A stretch of 64,000 nt of DNA. It comes from Sphingomonadales bacterium (lineage in GTDB: Bacteria > Pseudomonadota > Alphaproteobacteria > Sphingomonadales > Sphingomonadaceae). The translations under genes were made by a program, and so were the position numbers. The notes beneath the pieces were generated by a model. The model had not been told where the DNA came from and made no database searches. It saw only the letters and a program-made list of their open reading frames with translations. The stretch lies in the NCBI GenBank assembly GCA_004173185.1, contig SEFZ01000002.1, positions 1 to 64,000 on the forward strand, given 5' to 3'. Numbering within the stretch: the stretch's first letter is position 1; the number at the start of each line of letters is the position of its first letter. Positions 10,372 to 19,415 of the stretch are shown here, piece after piece.

Positions 10372-11714
10372 TCGCCGAGCCCTGGCATACCCTGTTGATC
10401 GTCACCGCGAGCATCGTCGCGGTGATCGTGCTCGTCCTGCGCGTAAAGCTTCAGCCCTTCCTCGCCTTGCTGCTCGTCGCACTCATCACCGGCCTCGCAT
10501 TCGGCGCCGATCCGCAATCGGTGATCGCCGCCGTCCGCAAGGGCACCGGCGAGGCACTGGGCTTTGTCGCGGTGGTGATCGGGCTTGGCGCGATCCTTGG
10601 CGGGCTGCTCGAGGCGTCGGGCGGGGTCAACGCCATTGCGCACCGATTGCTCGATGCGTTTGGCGAGCGGCGCATCCCCTGGGCGCTGACTGCGGTGGGC
10701 ATCATCGTCGGCATCCCGCTATTCTTCGACGTCGCCTTCATCATCCTCGCGCCGTTGCTCACCACGCTCGCCGTGCGCGCAGACCGGCGGATCACGTACT
10801 TCGCGCTTCCGCTGCTGGCGGGCCTGCTGGTCATGCACGCATTGCTTCCGCCGCATCCCGGCCCGGTCGCGGTCGCGGAGCTGATCGGCACCGATTATGG
10901 GCTGCTCGCATTTTACGGCCTGATCTGCGGCATTCCCGCCGCGATCATCGCCGGGCCGGTCTTCGCACGGCTGGCGCATGGCGCGCCCGGCTGGGGCGAT
11001 ATGTCGCCACCGCCGATGCTCGACGCAGATGCGCCGCAGACCGATCCCATCGGCTTTTGGCCGGCAATCGTGGCGATGCTGGTGCCGCTTGGGTTGATCC
11101 TGCTCGCGGCGGTCGCGGGGCAATTCATGGCGGATGGACAGGTCAAGTCGGCGCTCCAGTTCATCGGCCACCCGTTCACCGCGTTGATCCTCGCAACGCT
11201 CTCGGTCACCGCATGGCTGCGCTTCCGCGTGAATGCCCCGCTCGACACCATCTCGCGGATCATGACCAAGGCGCTTGAGCCTGCGGGCCTGATGGTCCTC
11301 GTGGTCGGCGCGGGCGCTGCCTATAAGGAAGTGCTGATCCAGAGCGGGGCAGGGCAACAGGTCACCGCCGCCGTCGCATCGGCGCAACTCTCGGTGCTGG
11401 TCTTCGCCTTCCTGCTCGCCGCGTTCGTGCGGATCGCGCAAGGCTCGGCGACCGTCGCGATGGTCACGGCCGCCGGGCTCGCCGCGCCGCTGATCGCCGC
11501 TGCGGGACTCTCGCCCAGCCGCATCGCTTTGGTCACCATCGCCATCGGCGCGGGCGCGTCTATCGCCAGCCATGTCAACGACACCGGCTTCTGGCTGGTG
11601 AAGCAATATCTCGGGCTGACCGAGGCGCAGACCTTCCGCAGCTGGACGCTTTGCGCCACCATCGCGGGCGCGGTGGTCTTTGCGATGGCCGGGCTGCTCT
11701 GGAATTTCGTGTGA
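10368..11714 (+). CDS. GntP-family gluconate permease
   Basis: This is a 448-residue polytopic membrane protein beginning at the ATG at 10368, which overlaps the beta-glucosidase stop by 4 bases. It has about 12 hydrophobic helices, the LLPPHPGPVAVAELIG motif typical of GntP/GntT proton-gluconate symporters, and the late motif SHVNDTGFWLVKQYLGL that is diagnostic for this family. It would import gluconate produced in the periplasm by the flanking GFOR-like enzyme and gluconolactonase. The closest substrate (gluconate, idonate or a related sugar acid) is inferred from context. Confidence 0.92.
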   Translation: MIAEPWHTLLIVTASIVAVIVLVLRVKLQPFLALLLVALITGLAFGADPQSVIAAVRKGTGEALGFVAVVIGLGAILGGLLEASGGVNAIAHRLLDAFGERRIPWALTAVGIIVGIPLFFDVAFIILAPLLTTLAVRADRRITYFALPLLAGLLVMHALLPPHPGPVAVAELIGTDYGLLAFYGLICGIPAAIIAGPVFARLAHGAPGWGDMSPPPMLDADAPQTDPIGFWPAIVAMLVPLGLILLAAVAGQFMADGQVKSALQFIGHPFTALILATLSVTAWLRFRVNAPLDTISRIMTKALEPAGLMVLVVGAGAAYKEVLIQSGAGQQVTAAVASAQLSVLVFAFLLAAFVRIAQGSATVAMVTAAGLAAPLIAAAGLSPSRIALVTIAIGAGASIASHVNDTGFWLVKQYLGLTEAQTFRSWTLCATIAGAVVFAMAGLLWNFV

Positions 11715-11724
11715 GGGAAATACA

Positions 11725-12741
11725 ATGATCCGAACGACCCGCCGCGCAGTGCTGGCAGGCATCGCTGCCGCACCCTTCGTCCCTGGCCTCGCGCATGCCG
11801 AGACCGTTGGCGGCATCACCAAATTCGATGACGCGCTCGATGCCGTGATCGACGTTTCCTCGCCGATCGAAGTGCTGGGCACCGGCTATCAATGGGCCGA
11901 AGGTCCGGTCTGGGTGAAGCAGGGCGGCTATCTGCTGTTCAACGATCCGCCCTCGAACGTCTGTTACAAGTGGAAGCCGGGCAAGCCGGTCACCAAGTTC
12001 ATGCGCCCCTCCGGCTTGGCGGGGACGATCCCCGAAGGCGTGCGCGAGGCAGGCGCTAACGGCATGGCGATCGATGCACAGGGCCACCTCGTCATCGCCG
12101 ATTCGGGCACCCGCGCGGTCGCCCGTATCGATCTCAAAACCATGAAAAAGACGATCATCGCCGACAGATATTTCGGCAAGCGCTTCAGCAGCGTCAATGA
12201 TCTGACGATCAGCCGGGGTGGCAAAATCTACTTCAGCGATCCTCCTTATGGCTTTTCCAAGGGCGACGACTCGCCGCTCAAGGAGATCGATTTCAACGGC
12301 CTCTATCATGTCGATGTCGCCGGTGGTGAAGTCGGGCTGGTCGATAAAACGCTCAAGCGACCCAACGGCGTCGCGCTCTCGCCCAATCAGTCCTTGCTCT
12401 ATGTCGCGCTCTCCGACCCTGACCGGCCCGAAATCCGCGTCTACGAACTCGCGGCCGACGGCACCGCGATGGACGAAGGGCGTCTCTTCCACGATTTCCG
12501 CCCCGAGGTTGCGGCCAAGCTGCGGGGCCTGCCGGATGGGCTCAAGGTCGATGCCGCGGGCCGGATCTTCGCGGCCGGGCCGGGCGGGGTCTATATTCTT
12601 TCGCCGGAGGGCAAGCGGCTGGGCCTGATCGCAACGGGCAAGGCCGTCGCCAATTGCTGCTTCGGCGAAGACGGCAAGACGCTGTTCCTCACGTCGCATA
12701 CGATGGTCGCGAAGGTGCGGTTGAAGACCAAGGGCTGGTGA
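11725..12741 (+). CDS. SMP-30/gluconolactonase family lactonase, secreted
   Basis: The protein has 338 residues from the ATG at 11725, 10 bases after the permease stop. The N-terminus TTRRAVLAGIAAAPFVPG looks like a Tat signal with an AHA cleavage site. The mature part is a six-bladed beta-propeller of the SMP-30/Gnl type: EGPVW near residue 58, NGMAID, NDLTI, RPNGVALS, DGLKVD, all characteristic metal and active-site loops. It should hydrolyse glucono-1,5-lactone made by the GFOR-like enzyme, closing the periplasmic route to gluconate. Confidence 0.9.
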   Translation: MIRTTRRAVLAGIAAAPFVPGLAHAETVGGITKFDDALDAVIDVSSPIEVLGTGYQWAEGPVWVKQGGYLLFNDPPSNVCYKWKPGKPVTKFMRPSGLAGTIPEGVREAGANGMAIDAQGHLVIADSGTRAVARIDLKTMKKTIIADRYFGKRFSSVNDLTISRGGKIYFSDPPYGFSKGDDSPLKEIDFNGLYHVDVAGGEVGLVDKTLKRPNGVALSPNQSLLYVALSDPDRPEIRVYELAADGTAMDEGRLFHDFRPEVAAKLRGLPDGLKVDAAGRIFAAGPGGVYILSPEGKRLGLIATGKAVANCCFGEDGKTLFLTSHTMVAKVRLKTKGW

Positions 12742-12770
12742 GCGGGGCCTTCGCGCCCTAAGCGGAGGGC

Positions 12771-13514
12771 ATGGCCAAACCTCAAGAGATTCCCGCTGCA
12801 ACTGTGATCGTGATGCGCGAAGGCGCAGGCGCGCCTGAACTTCTGATGGTCGAGCGCGCCGCCGCGATGTCGTTCGCCGGCGGCGCGTTGGTGTTCCCCG
12901 GCGGCCGCATCGATCCGGGCGATCATACGCTCGCGGCAACGTTGGAGGGCGATCCCGACGATCTCGCCGCGCGCATCGGCGCGGTACGCGAGACGCTGGA
13001 GGAAGCGGGCGTCGCAGTCGGCATCGACGTGCCAGCGCAGGTCATTCCGGATCTCGGGCGGCGGCTTTATGCGGGCGAAACGCTTGCGGCTTTGCTGGCG
13101 GAAGTGGGCGGGCATTTGCGGCTCGACGATCTCGTCCCCTTTGCGCGCTGGGTGCCGCAGGGCGTGAGCCACAAGGTGTTCGACACGCGCTTCTATCTCG
13201 CGCGCGCGCCACAGGGTGCCGAGCCGGTGGTGGACGGCAACGAGAATGTCCGCGTTTTCTGGATGAGCGCGCAAGGCGTGATCGATGCTGCCGATCGCGG
13301 CGAAGCAACGATCATTTTCCCCACGCGCCGCAACCTTGAGCGGCTGGCCTTGTTCGGTTCCTATGCCGATGCCGTATCCGATGCCCGCGCCCATGAGGCT
13401 CGCACTGTGACGCCGTGGGTCGAGAATCGGGAAGGGGTCGACCACCTCTGCATTCCCGACGATCTTGGCTATCCGGTCACGTCCCAGCCGCTCGCGGAGG
13501 CGATGCGGGCGTGA
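12771..13514 (+). CDS. NUDIX hydrolase
   Basis: This 247-residue protein has a Nudix core: GGALVFPGG near residues 37-45, an insertion, then the catalytic helix RETLEEAGV near residue 75. The large insertion between the Gly and the REUxEE part is typical of the longer NUDT-type hydrolases of nucleoside-diphosphate-linked compounds such as CoA or ADP-ribose derivatives. The exact substrate cannot be read. The ATG follows a GGAGG sequence closely, and the stop overlaps the GTG start of the next gene (GTGA). Confidence 0.88.
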   Translation: MAKPQEIPAATVIVMREGAGAPELLMVERAAAMSFAGGALVFPGGRIDPGDHTLAATLEGDPDDLAARIGAVRETLEEAGVAVGIDVPAQVIPDLGRRLYAGETLAALLAEVGGHLRLDDLVPFARWVPQGVSHKVFDTRFYLARAPQGAEPVVDGNENVRVFWMSAQGVIDAADRGEATIIFPTRRNLERLALFGSYADAVSDARAHEARTVTPWVENREGVDHLCIPDDLGYPVTSQPLAEAMRA

Positions 13515-14254
13515 AAGGCGTAACGCAGGCGATTACGGCGGTTCTGATTTTCATATTGTTGGCGGGTGCGCTGTTGCTCGGCTTCGCGATGCTGCGCGGA
13601 CGTCCCCAGGATCTGCCCTGGACACGGCTCGATCTGGGCCAGCCGGTGGGCGCGTTCACCGGGCGCAAGCTCGCCGGGCTTACCGACGATTACGCCCAAT
13701 GCCGCGCGCTGCTCCGCGCCGCTGGGGTCCGCTACACGATGCTCGCCCCGGTCAAGGGGGAGGGGCAATGCGGCTATAGCGACGGGCTGCGCTTCGATGA
13801 GGGTGGATCGCAGGAGGTTGATTATAGCCCTTCCGGCCTAGGCACCGCATGCCCGGTCGCGGCAGCGCTGGCGATGTGGGAATGGAATGTCGTCCAGCCC
13901 GCCGCACAGCGCCATTTCGGCGCGAAGGTCGCGCGGATCGAGCATCTCGGCAGCTATTCCTGCCGGCGCATCTATGGCCGCACCTCGGGCGACTGGAGCG
14001 AGCATTCGACCGGCGATGCGCTCGATATCGCCGCGTTCCGCCTGTCGAATGGCGAGCGGATCAGCGTGCTGGAAGATTGGAACGGCAAGGGTGAGGGGGC
14101 ACGCGAAAAGACCGCGTTCCTGCGCGAAATCCGCACCGGCGGGTGCAAGCTGTTCTCGACCGTGCTCTCGCCCGATTACAACGCGGCGCACCGCGATCAT
14201 CTGCATTTCGATCAGGCCGAGCGCGGCGAAATGGGCTGGCGGGCGTGTAGGTAA
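13511..14254 (+). CDS. Extensin-like C-terminal domain protein
   Basis: A 247-residue protein starting with GTG at 13511 inside the NUDIX stop (GTGA overlap). One N-terminal membrane anchor (about residues 5-27) precedes an extensin-like C-terminal domain, recognised by LGTACPVAAALAMWE, then RRIYGRTSGDWSEHSTGDALDIAAFRLSNG and a final HRDHLHFD. The His/Asp pattern (SEHSTGDALD, HxxHLHFD) resembles metal-dependent D-Ala-D-Ala/MEPE-type peptidases, so cell-wall hydrolysis is plausible but not proven. It probably faces the periplasm. Confidence 0.85.
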   Translation: MKGVTQAITAVLIFILLAGALLLGFAMLRGRPQDLPWTRLDLGQPVGAFTGRKLAGLTDDYAQCRALLRAAGVRYTMLAPVKGEGQCGYSDGLRFDEGGSQEVDYSPSGLGTACPVAAALAMWEWNVVQPAAQRHFGAKVARIEHLGSYSCRRIYGRTSGDWSEHSTGDALDIAAFRLSNGERISVLEDWNGKGEGAREKTAFLREIRTGGCKLFSTVLSPDYNAAHRDHLHFDQAERGEMGWRACR

Positions 14255-14261
14255 TTTCCAG

Positions 14262-14288
14262 TTCCTCCCCCGCTGCGCGAGGGAGGAA
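14262..14288. terminator. Bidirectional hairpin between convergent genes
   Basis: TTCCTCCC at 14262-14269 pairs with GGGAGGAA at 14281-14288 around an 11-base GC-rich loop. It occupies the gap between the convergent extensin-like gene and the minus-strand gene ending at 14295, so it may terminate both. No long T-run is present. Confidence 0.5.
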
Positions 14289-14294
14289 TTGAGT

Positions 14295-14846
14295 TCAGTT
14301 CGACATTGCTGCCGGATCGACCTTTTCCACCCATTGCGGGAAAAAGGCCGGCTGACGGTTCGACCAGCCCGAGGCAGTTGCGGCGGCTTCGCTGATCGAC
14401 TGGAGCAGCTTGCGGCGCAGATCCGGATGCAGGTGCGGCAGGGCAGCCGCGGCGCAGAACGCTGCGGGAAGCCAGGGGCGAACCTCGGCCCCGATCAGCC
14501 GCTCATACAGGAAGCGGAATGCCGAGAAGGTGGTGATCCGGCCCTGACCCAGATCGAAAGCGGCGATGGTGATCAGCGGCGCCATGAACGGCTCCATCGA
14601 ATCGAGATCGGCATCGTCGGGCATCAGCGCGCGAACTTCGGGGAGCCGATCATAAATGTGGGCCTGGGCGCGGATGCTGGCGGCTTCGGTGCCGTCGCGA
14701 GACCAGCGCTCCAGCGCGTCTTCGCGTTCAAGGCCGATATCAAGGCTGCGGCGCACGTAACGCTGCGTCGCTGCGCTAAATCCGGCAAATTCTTTCATCT
14801 CGGCCAGCGTCATAGCGCCTTCTGCCGGTTTCATTTTCGCACCCAT
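14295..14846 (-). CDS. Hypothetical protein, helical, function unknown
   Basis: A 183-residue soluble protein I do not recognise. I place the start at the ATG at 14846, where GGGAG lies 9 bases upstream; the open frame extends further but without a better start. It begins MGAKMKPAEGAMTLAEMKEF and is rich in predicted helix (AATQRYVRRSLDIGLEREDA, DLRRKLLQSISEAAA). There is no signal peptide, metal motif or membrane segment. It lies alone on the minus strand, downstream of manD with a 227-base gap in which I see no gene. Confidence 0.65.
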   Translation of the reverse strand: MGAKMKPAEGAMTLAEMKEFAGFSAATQRYVRRSLDIGLEREDALERWSRDGTEAASIRAQAHIYDRLPEVRALMPDDADLDSMEPFMAPLITIAAFDLGQGRITTFSAFRFLYERLIGAEVRPWLPAAFCAAAALPHLHPDLRRKLLQSISEAAATASGWSNRQPAFFPQWVEKVDPAAMSN

Positions 14847-15073
14847 GCTCTTCGACTCCCAACCCCGGAAACCAACCCTCCGAAATCGATCATGCGGCAA
14901 AATGGTTAACGCGCCGCTTAACCGACTTGTCTTCCCCTGTTCACAATTGGAGCCGCAAACGTGCTGCGGCGCAACAAGGGTTGCGACGAGTTGAGCCTCC
15001 GCGACCATAAACGTCGCGGAGTGATGCCTTTGCGCAACTAAGTTGAGTTCCGGAGCCGTGCCCGGAACGAGTC

Positions 15074-16285
15074 TCACCAGTTAAACATCGTTCCGTCTTC
15101 GAGACGATTTACTGGCAGATAAGCGCGCTTATATTCGTATTTCGCGGCCAGTTTCTCGTCGATCTCAACGCCAAGGCCCGGCGCATCGCCCGGATGCATC
15201 AGCCCCTGATTGATCGAATAGCCATGCGGGAAGACCGCGTCGGTTTCCTCCGAATGGCGCATATATTCCTGGATGCCGAAATTGGGCACGGAGAGGCCGA
15301 AATGCAGCGCCGCCGCCATCGTCACCGGCGAAAGATCGGTGGCGCCGTGGCAACCGGTCTTGACCTGATAGAGGTCTGCCAGGCTGGCGATCCGGCGCAG
15401 ATGGGTAATGCCGCCGGCATGGACCACGGTCGCGCGGATATAGTCGATCAATTGCTCTTCGATCAGCTGCTTGGCATCCCAAATCGAATTGAAGATTTCG
15501 CCCACCGCCAGCGGCGTGGTGGTGTGCTGGCGGATCAGGCGGAACGCCGCCTGATTCTCGGCGGGCGTGGTGTCTTCCAGCCAAAACAGGCGATAGGGCT
15601 CCAGATCCTTACCCAGCCGCCCGGCTTCGATCGGCGTCAGCCGGTGATGCACGTCGTGCAGCAGATGCACGTCCCAGCCCAATGCATCGCGCGCTTTGTC
15701 AAACAGCTTGGGCACGTGGCGCATATATTTGGAAGTCGACCACACCGTCTCGTCGGGGATCGAGCCCTTGGCCGGCTCGTAATAGAAACGCTCGCCCGAG
15801 ACGCCATAAGTGGTGGCGATGCCCGGCACGCCCGATTGCAGGCGCACGGCCTTATAGCCCTGCTCCAGATATTCCTGTGCGCGGTCGATCGTCTCTTCCA
15901 CGTCGCTGCCATTGGCATGGCCATAGACCATGCAGCCTTCGCGGCTGGCGCCGCCGAGCAATTGGTAGACCGGAAGCCCGGCAAGCTTGCCCTTGATGTC
16001 CCACAGCGCCGTATCGACCGCGGCGATCGCAGACATCGTTACTGGCCCGCGGCGCCAATAGGCACCCTTGTACAGATACTGCCAGATATCCTCGATCCGG
16101 TGCACATCGCGCCCGATCAGGCAGGGGATCACATGATCGGTAAGATAAGCGGCAACCGAAAGCTCGCGGCCGTTGAGCGTCGCATCGCCAAGGCCATAGA
16201 CTCCTTCATCGGTCTCGATCTTCAGCGTGACGAAGTTGCGGCCGGGGCAGGTCACGATGACGCGGGCGTTGATGATGGAAGGCAA
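15074..16285 (-). CDS. manD: D-mannonate dehydratase (enolase superfamily, RspA/ManD)
   Basis: This is a 403-residue enolase-superfamily dehydratase, very close to the Novosphingobium ManD type. Landmarks: [20 protein letters not shown] at the N-terminus, [57 protein letters not shown] and the closing LEDGTMFNW. It dehydrates D-mannonate to 2-keto-3-deoxygluconate in hexuronate catabolism. No ATG precedes the conserved region; the best start is TTG at 16285 with AGGGG 8 bases upstream, giving the family length of about 402. It is divergent from a GntR regulator, with the shared operator between them. Confidence 0.93.
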   Translation of the reverse strand: MPSIINARVIVTCPGRNFVTLKIETDEGVYGLGDATLNGRELSVAAYLTDHVIPCLIGRDVHRIEDIWQYLYKGAYWRRGPVTMSAIAAVDTALWDIKGKLAGLPVYQLLGGASREGCMVYGHANGSDVEETIDRAQEYLEQGYKAVRLQSGVPGIATTYGVSGERFYYEPAKGSIPDETVWSTSKYMRHVPKLFDKARDALGWDVHLLHDVHHRLTPIEAGRLGKDLEPYRLFWLEDTTPAENQAAFRLIRQHTTTPLAVGEIFNSIWDAKQLIEEQLIDYIRATVVHAGGITHLRRIASLADLYQVKTGCHGATDLSPVTMAAALHFGLSVPNFGIQEYMRHSEETDAVFPHGYSINQGLMHPGDAPGLGVEIDEKLAAKYEYKRAYLPVNRLEDGTMFNW

Positions 16286-16301
16286 GGCAAGAACCCCTGA
16301 A

Positions 16302-16316
16302 ATTGGTATGACCAAT
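16302..16316. promoter_or_regulatory. FadR-type GntR operator between manD and its regulator
   Basis: ATTGGT-ATG-ACCAAT is a perfect 6-bp inverted repeat containing TGGTNNNACCA, the consensus half-site arrangement of FadR-subfamily GntR regulators. It overlaps the likely -10 element of manD, so binding would block manD transcription. The adjacent GntR protein is the obvious candidate binder. Confidence 0.78.
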
Positions 16317-16343
16317 ATTCACTTGTCGATTAGGCCATGTCAA
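16314..16343 (-). promoter_or_regulatory. Candidate sigma-70 promoter for manD
   Basis: On the minus strand TTGACA (16343-16338) is a perfect -35, followed after 18 bases by AATATT (16319-16314), a 4/6 match to the -10 consensus. The FadR-type operator overlaps the -10. The transcript would start about 20 bases before the TTG start codon. Confidence 0.55.
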
Positions 16344-16373
16344 CCTACAAGATGTCTGACAATTGGAAGCGCG

Positions 16374-17144
16374 ATGAAAATTACCGGCAACAAGCTGTAT
16401 CAGCGGGTGGCGACGTCCATCATGGAAGGGATCGAAGCGGGGCGCTGGTCGCCCGGCACGCGCCTGCCCAGTGAGCGCGATCTCGCCGAGGAGTATAAGG
16501 TCAGCCGCCCGACGATCCGCGAAGCGATGATCGCCCTGGAAATGCGGGGTTGGATCGAGGCGCGGCACGGCTCCGGCCTGTACGTCACCAAGCGCGATCA
16601 TCGCCTCGGCGGGCAGGCGGATTCGCTCAATGTCGACATTGGCGCGTTTGATCTGACCGAGGCGCGCATCCTGTTCGAAGGCGAGGCGGTGGCGCTGGCG
16701 GCGGTGTCGATTACCGACGAGCAACTGGCTGAACTCGATGGACTATTGGAAGAAATGGCGGCGGACGATTCGGATGAGCCTGCGGTGATGCACGCCGATC
16801 ATCGCTTCCATCTCGCCATCGCCGCCGCCACCGGAAACGCGGCGATCCGGGGCGTCATCGAATATCTGTGGGACTTGCGAGTCAAATCGCCGCTCGCCGC
16901 CAATATGTTCGCGCGCGCCAAGCGGAGCGGAGTAACGCCGCGCGTGGGCGAGCATCAAGCGATCGTCGCGGCGTTGAAAGCCCGGGACCCCTATGCGGCA
17001 CGCAGCGCGATGCGGTCGCATTTGCGCGGGGTGGTCGAGGATCTGCTCGCCGCCACCGAACTGGAAGTGATGGAGCGCGCGCGCAGCGAACTCGACGCCC
17101 GGCGTGACAATGTTGCGAAGCGGCTGGAGATCGGGGTGGCCTGA
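16374..17144 (+). CDS. FadR-family GntR transcriptional regulator
   Basis: The protein has 256 residues. The N-terminal winged helix-turn-helix (residues about 8-75) contains LPSERDLAEEYKVSRPTIREAM, the GntR recognition signature. The C-terminal FCD domain (about 85-240) has metal-binding His positions in DHRFHLAIAAATGN and EHQAIV. It resembles UxuR/ExuR-type repressors of hexuronate genes. It begins at the ATG at 16374 and is transcribed away from manD, with a palindromic operator in the 88-base gap, so it most likely represses manD and itself until a hexuronate-derived ligand binds. Confidence 0.93.
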   Translation: MKITGNKLYQRVATSIMEGIEAGRWSPGTRLPSERDLAEEYKVSRPTIREAMIALEMRGWIEARHGSGLYVTKRDHRLGGQADSLNVDIGAFDLTEARILFEGEAVALAAVSITDEQLAELDGLLEEMAADDSDEPAVMHADHRFHLAIAAATGNAAIRGVIEYLWDLRVKSPLAANMFARAKRSGVTPRVGEHQAIVAALKARDPYAARSAMRSHLRGVVEDLLAATELEVMERARSELDARRDNVAKRLEIGVA

Positions 17145-17339
17145 CCCGGGTACTGTATCGGCCATAATTGGCCTTACCAAAACGCCATGATCGCCCGCTT
17201 TGCAGCGTTTCTGGCTGCGGCAAGCGCCCGCGCGGCGCGGCGTAAATGCCGTTACGGAAACCGCGCTTTCGCCGAAAGCCCTGCATTTCCGTGGTTTCCG
17301 AACTGATTCCAGTCGCCTTTACGTACACGTCAGGCTATA

Positions 17340-17759
17340 GTGCAGGCCGTGACCGCAACCGCTATCCCCTATGAGTTCCCGATCGACGTCGCGCAGAGCG
17401 ATATCGATTTTATGGGGCATGTGAACAACGCTTCGTATCTGAAGTGGGTGCAGGAAGCGGTGATCAGCCATTGGCAGCATCTCGCGCCGGTCGAGGCGGT
17501 TGCCGAGCATCTCTGGGTCGCGCTCAAGCATGAGATCACCTATCGCCGCCCGGCCTTTCTCGAAGACGATGTCGTAGCGACTGTGTTGCTTGAGAAGGTT
17601 CATGGCGCGCGCGCTTTCTACGAGACCGTCATCAAGCGCGGCAGCGACGTCCTTGCCGAGGTCAAGTCGAGCTGGTGCTGCCTCGATGCCGAGACGCTGC
17701 GCCCCGCTCGGCTCACGCAGAACGTGATCGACAAATTCTTCGTCGCCAAGAGCGAATAG
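17340..17759 (+). CDS. Acyl-CoA thioesterase, 4-hydroxybenzoyl-CoA thioesterase-like hotdog fold
   Basis: A 139-residue hotdog-fold protein with the family signature QSDIDFMGHVNNASYLKWVQEA, where Asp near residue 22 (DFMGHVNN) corresponds to the catalytic acid of the 4HBT/YbgC group. It hydrolyses acyl-CoA or acyl-ACP thioesters; the chain type cannot be read. GTG codons at 17340 and 17349 are both possible starts. The 195 bases upstream contain no gene and no clear terminator. The gene stands alone. Confidence 0.85.
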   Translation: MQAVTATAIPYEFPIDVAQSDIDFMGHVNNASYLKWVQEAVISHWQHLAPVEAVAEHLWVALKHEITYRRPAFLEDDVVATVLLEKVHGARAFYETVIKRGSDVLAEVKSSWCCLDAETLRPARLTQNVIDKFFVAKSE

Positions 17760-17827
17760 CACCGGTTTCGCTAGCGCATGCGCGGACGTGCAGCTAACCT
17801 GGGTTAATCAACCTCGGGAGCAGTCGA

Positions 17828-18004
17828 ATGGCGCACAAGTTCGAAATCTACAAGGACAAGGCCGGGGAGTTCCGCGTCCGCTTCAAGTATAACAATGAGG
17901 TGATGTTCGCGACCGAGGGTTACGCGAACAAGGCATCCGCCGAAAACGCGATCGCATCGATCAAGAAGAACGGCCCGGACGCACCTACCGAAGACAATAG
18001 CTGA
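17828..18004 (+). CDS. DUF1508 (YegP-like) small protein
   Basis: A 58-residue protein that short-gene filters would miss. It is a single DUF1508 repeat: FEIYKDKAGEFRVRFK near residues 5-20, then the NNEVMFATEGYANKASAENAI block. E. coli YegP has two such repeats and folds as a small alpha/beta domain; the function is not established, although YegP-like proteins are sometimes linked to stress. The ATG at 17828 follows TCGGGAG by 7 bases. Its TGA ends at 18004 and the stop of the convergent rnhA begins at 18005, leaving no gap. Confidence 0.85.
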   Translation: MAHKFEIYKDKAGEFRVRFKYNNEVMFATEGYANKASAENAIASIKKNGPDAPTEDNS

Positions 18005-18454
18005 TCAGCGGACTCGGCTGGCGAGCGCCGCGTCGCTCGCCAGCCTGTCTGCGCGCTCATTGTCCGGGTGGCCGGCATGGCCCTTCACCCATTTCCATTC
18101 GACGCGGTGCGGCTTGGCGGCAGCCAATAGCTCCTGCCACAGATCGGCGTTCTTGACCGGATCGCGCGAAGCCGTGCGCCAGCCATTCTTCATCCAGCCA
18201 TGGATCCATTTGGTCAGGCCATCCATCACATAGCGGCTGTCGGTAGAGAGCGTCACGCGGCAGGGGCGCTTGAGCGCCTTCAGCCCCTCGATCGCCGCCA
18301 TCAGCTCCATGCGATTGTTGGTGGTATGCGGCTCGCCGCCGGAGAGTTCCCGCTCGGTTCCGCCCATCCGCAGCAACGCGCCCCAGCCGCCCGGCCCGGG
18401 ATTGCCCTTGCACGCGCCATCGGTGGCGATTTCGACGTGGTCTAATTCGGTCAT
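18005..18454 (-). CDS. rnhA: Ribonuclease HI
   Basis: The protein has 149 residues, the standard RNase HI length. The catalytic DEDD residues are visible: Asp in [16 protein letters not shown] (residue 12), Glu in NNRMELMAA, Asp in STDSRYV and Asp in GHPDNERAD. It cleaves the RNA strand of RNA-DNA hybrids. The start codon overlaps the thrB stop by 4 bases (ATGA), the same thrB-rnhA arrangement seen in many alphaproteobacteria. It is the last gene of the ispH-thrB-rnhA unit. Confidence 0.97.
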   Translation of the reverse strand: MTELDHVEIATDGACKGNPGPGGWGALLRMGGTERELSGGEPHTTNNRMELMAAIEGLKALKRPCRVTLSTDSRYVMDGLTKWIHGWMKNGWRTASRDPVKNADLWQELLAAAKPHRVEWKWVKGHAGHPDNERADRLASDAALASRVR

Positions 18455-19407
18455 GCGAAAAGCTGCGCCCCATGTGCTTCGTAAAAATCGAGCCGCCGCA
18501 GATAGGCGAGGGGGTCTTTGCGCGTCACCATCGCGTCCGCCGGGGTGTTGAGCCAGTCCCACGCCCGGCTGAGCAGGAAGCGCAAAGCCGCGCCCTCGGC
18601 GAGCACCGGCAAAGCCGCGCGCTCGGCATCGCTCAGCGGGAAAGCCCTCGAATAGCCCGCGATCAGCGCATCGCCGATTGCCGCGTCGTAATTTTCGCCG
18701 TTCGCGTCGAAGCTCCACGCGCCGTGCATTACTGCAATGTCATAGGCGCGGATATCGGTGCAGGCGAAATAGAAGTCGATCAGCCCACTCACCTTGTCGC
18801 CGAGCATCAGCACATTGTCCGGGAAAAGATCGGCGTGGACGGCACTTGTCGGCAGATGCTGCGGCCACCGCGCGGCAATGCTCTCCAACGCCTTCGAAAC
18901 CCTGTCGAAAAGCCCCGGCGCAATGTCGTCCAGGCTCTGCCCGCATCGTCCGAGCAGCGGTGCCCAGCTTTCCATGCCCATCGAATTGGGGCGATCGCGC
19001 GTGAAATCCTCAAGCGCCGCGTGCATCTGGCCCATCGCCGCGCCGGCCGAGACTGCCTGCGCAGCCGTCGGGTGCGTCAGCGAGACGCCGGTCAGGAACT
19101 TGATCAAACAAGCCGGTCGGCCCTCAAGCGCATGAATTTCCACGCCCGCGCGGTCCTTGATCGCGGGCGGCACCGGCAGGCCCTTGGCATCGAGATGATC
19201 GAGCAAGGCCATGAAATAGGGCAAATCGTCCGCCGCGACGCGCTTCTCGTACAGCGTCAGGATGAATCGGCCCTTGGTCGTATCGACCAGATAGTTGGAA
19301 TTCTCGACGCCCTCGGCAATGCCCTTGGACGAGACCAGTTCGCCAACATCGAATTTTGCGAGAAAGGCGCTCAGCGCTTCGGCTGAGACCTGCGTATACA
19401 CTGCCAT
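18451..19407 (-). CDS. thrB: Homoserine kinase (ThrB, aminoglycoside-phosphotransferase-like)
   Basis: A 318-residue kinase of the APH-like ThrB class (ThrB1 of alphaproteobacteria and pseudomonads), not the GHMP class. Key features are [11 protein letters not shown] in the N lobe, the catalytic loop [11 protein letters not shown] (HxDxxxxN) and the metal-binding GLIDFYFAC. It phosphorylates L-homoserine in threonine synthesis. It begins 8 bases after the ispH stop and overlaps rnhA, so the three genes are likely one transcript. Confidence 0.95.
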   Translation of the reverse strand: MAVYTQVSAEALSAFLAKFDVGELVSSKGIAEGVENSNYLVDTTKGRFILTLYEKRVAADDLPYFMALLDHLDAKGLPVPPAIKDRAGVEIHALEGRPACLIKFLTGVSLTHPTAAQAVSAGAAMGQMHAALEDFTRDRPNSMGMESWAPLLGRCGQSLDDIAPGLFDRVSKALESIAARWPQHLPTSAVHADLFPDNVLMLGDKVSGLIDFYFACTDIRAYDIAVMHGAWSFDANGENYDAAIGDALIAGYSRAFPLSDAERAALPVLAEGAALRFLLSRAWDWLNTPADAMVTRKDPLAYLRRLDFYEAHGAQLFA

Positions 19408-19415
19408 GACGTTGC

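Noticed and set aside
14847..15073. Gene content of the gap between the unknown protein and manD.
   Set aside because: No frame with coding character or clear RNA signature; only AT-rich promoter-like sequence (TTAACC, TTCACAATT) that I cannot assign.
17145..17339. A possible short gene or RNA in the 195-base gap before the thioesterase.
   Set aside because: I see no start with a ribosome-binding site, no tRNA cloverleaf and no strong hairpin. Nothing supportable.
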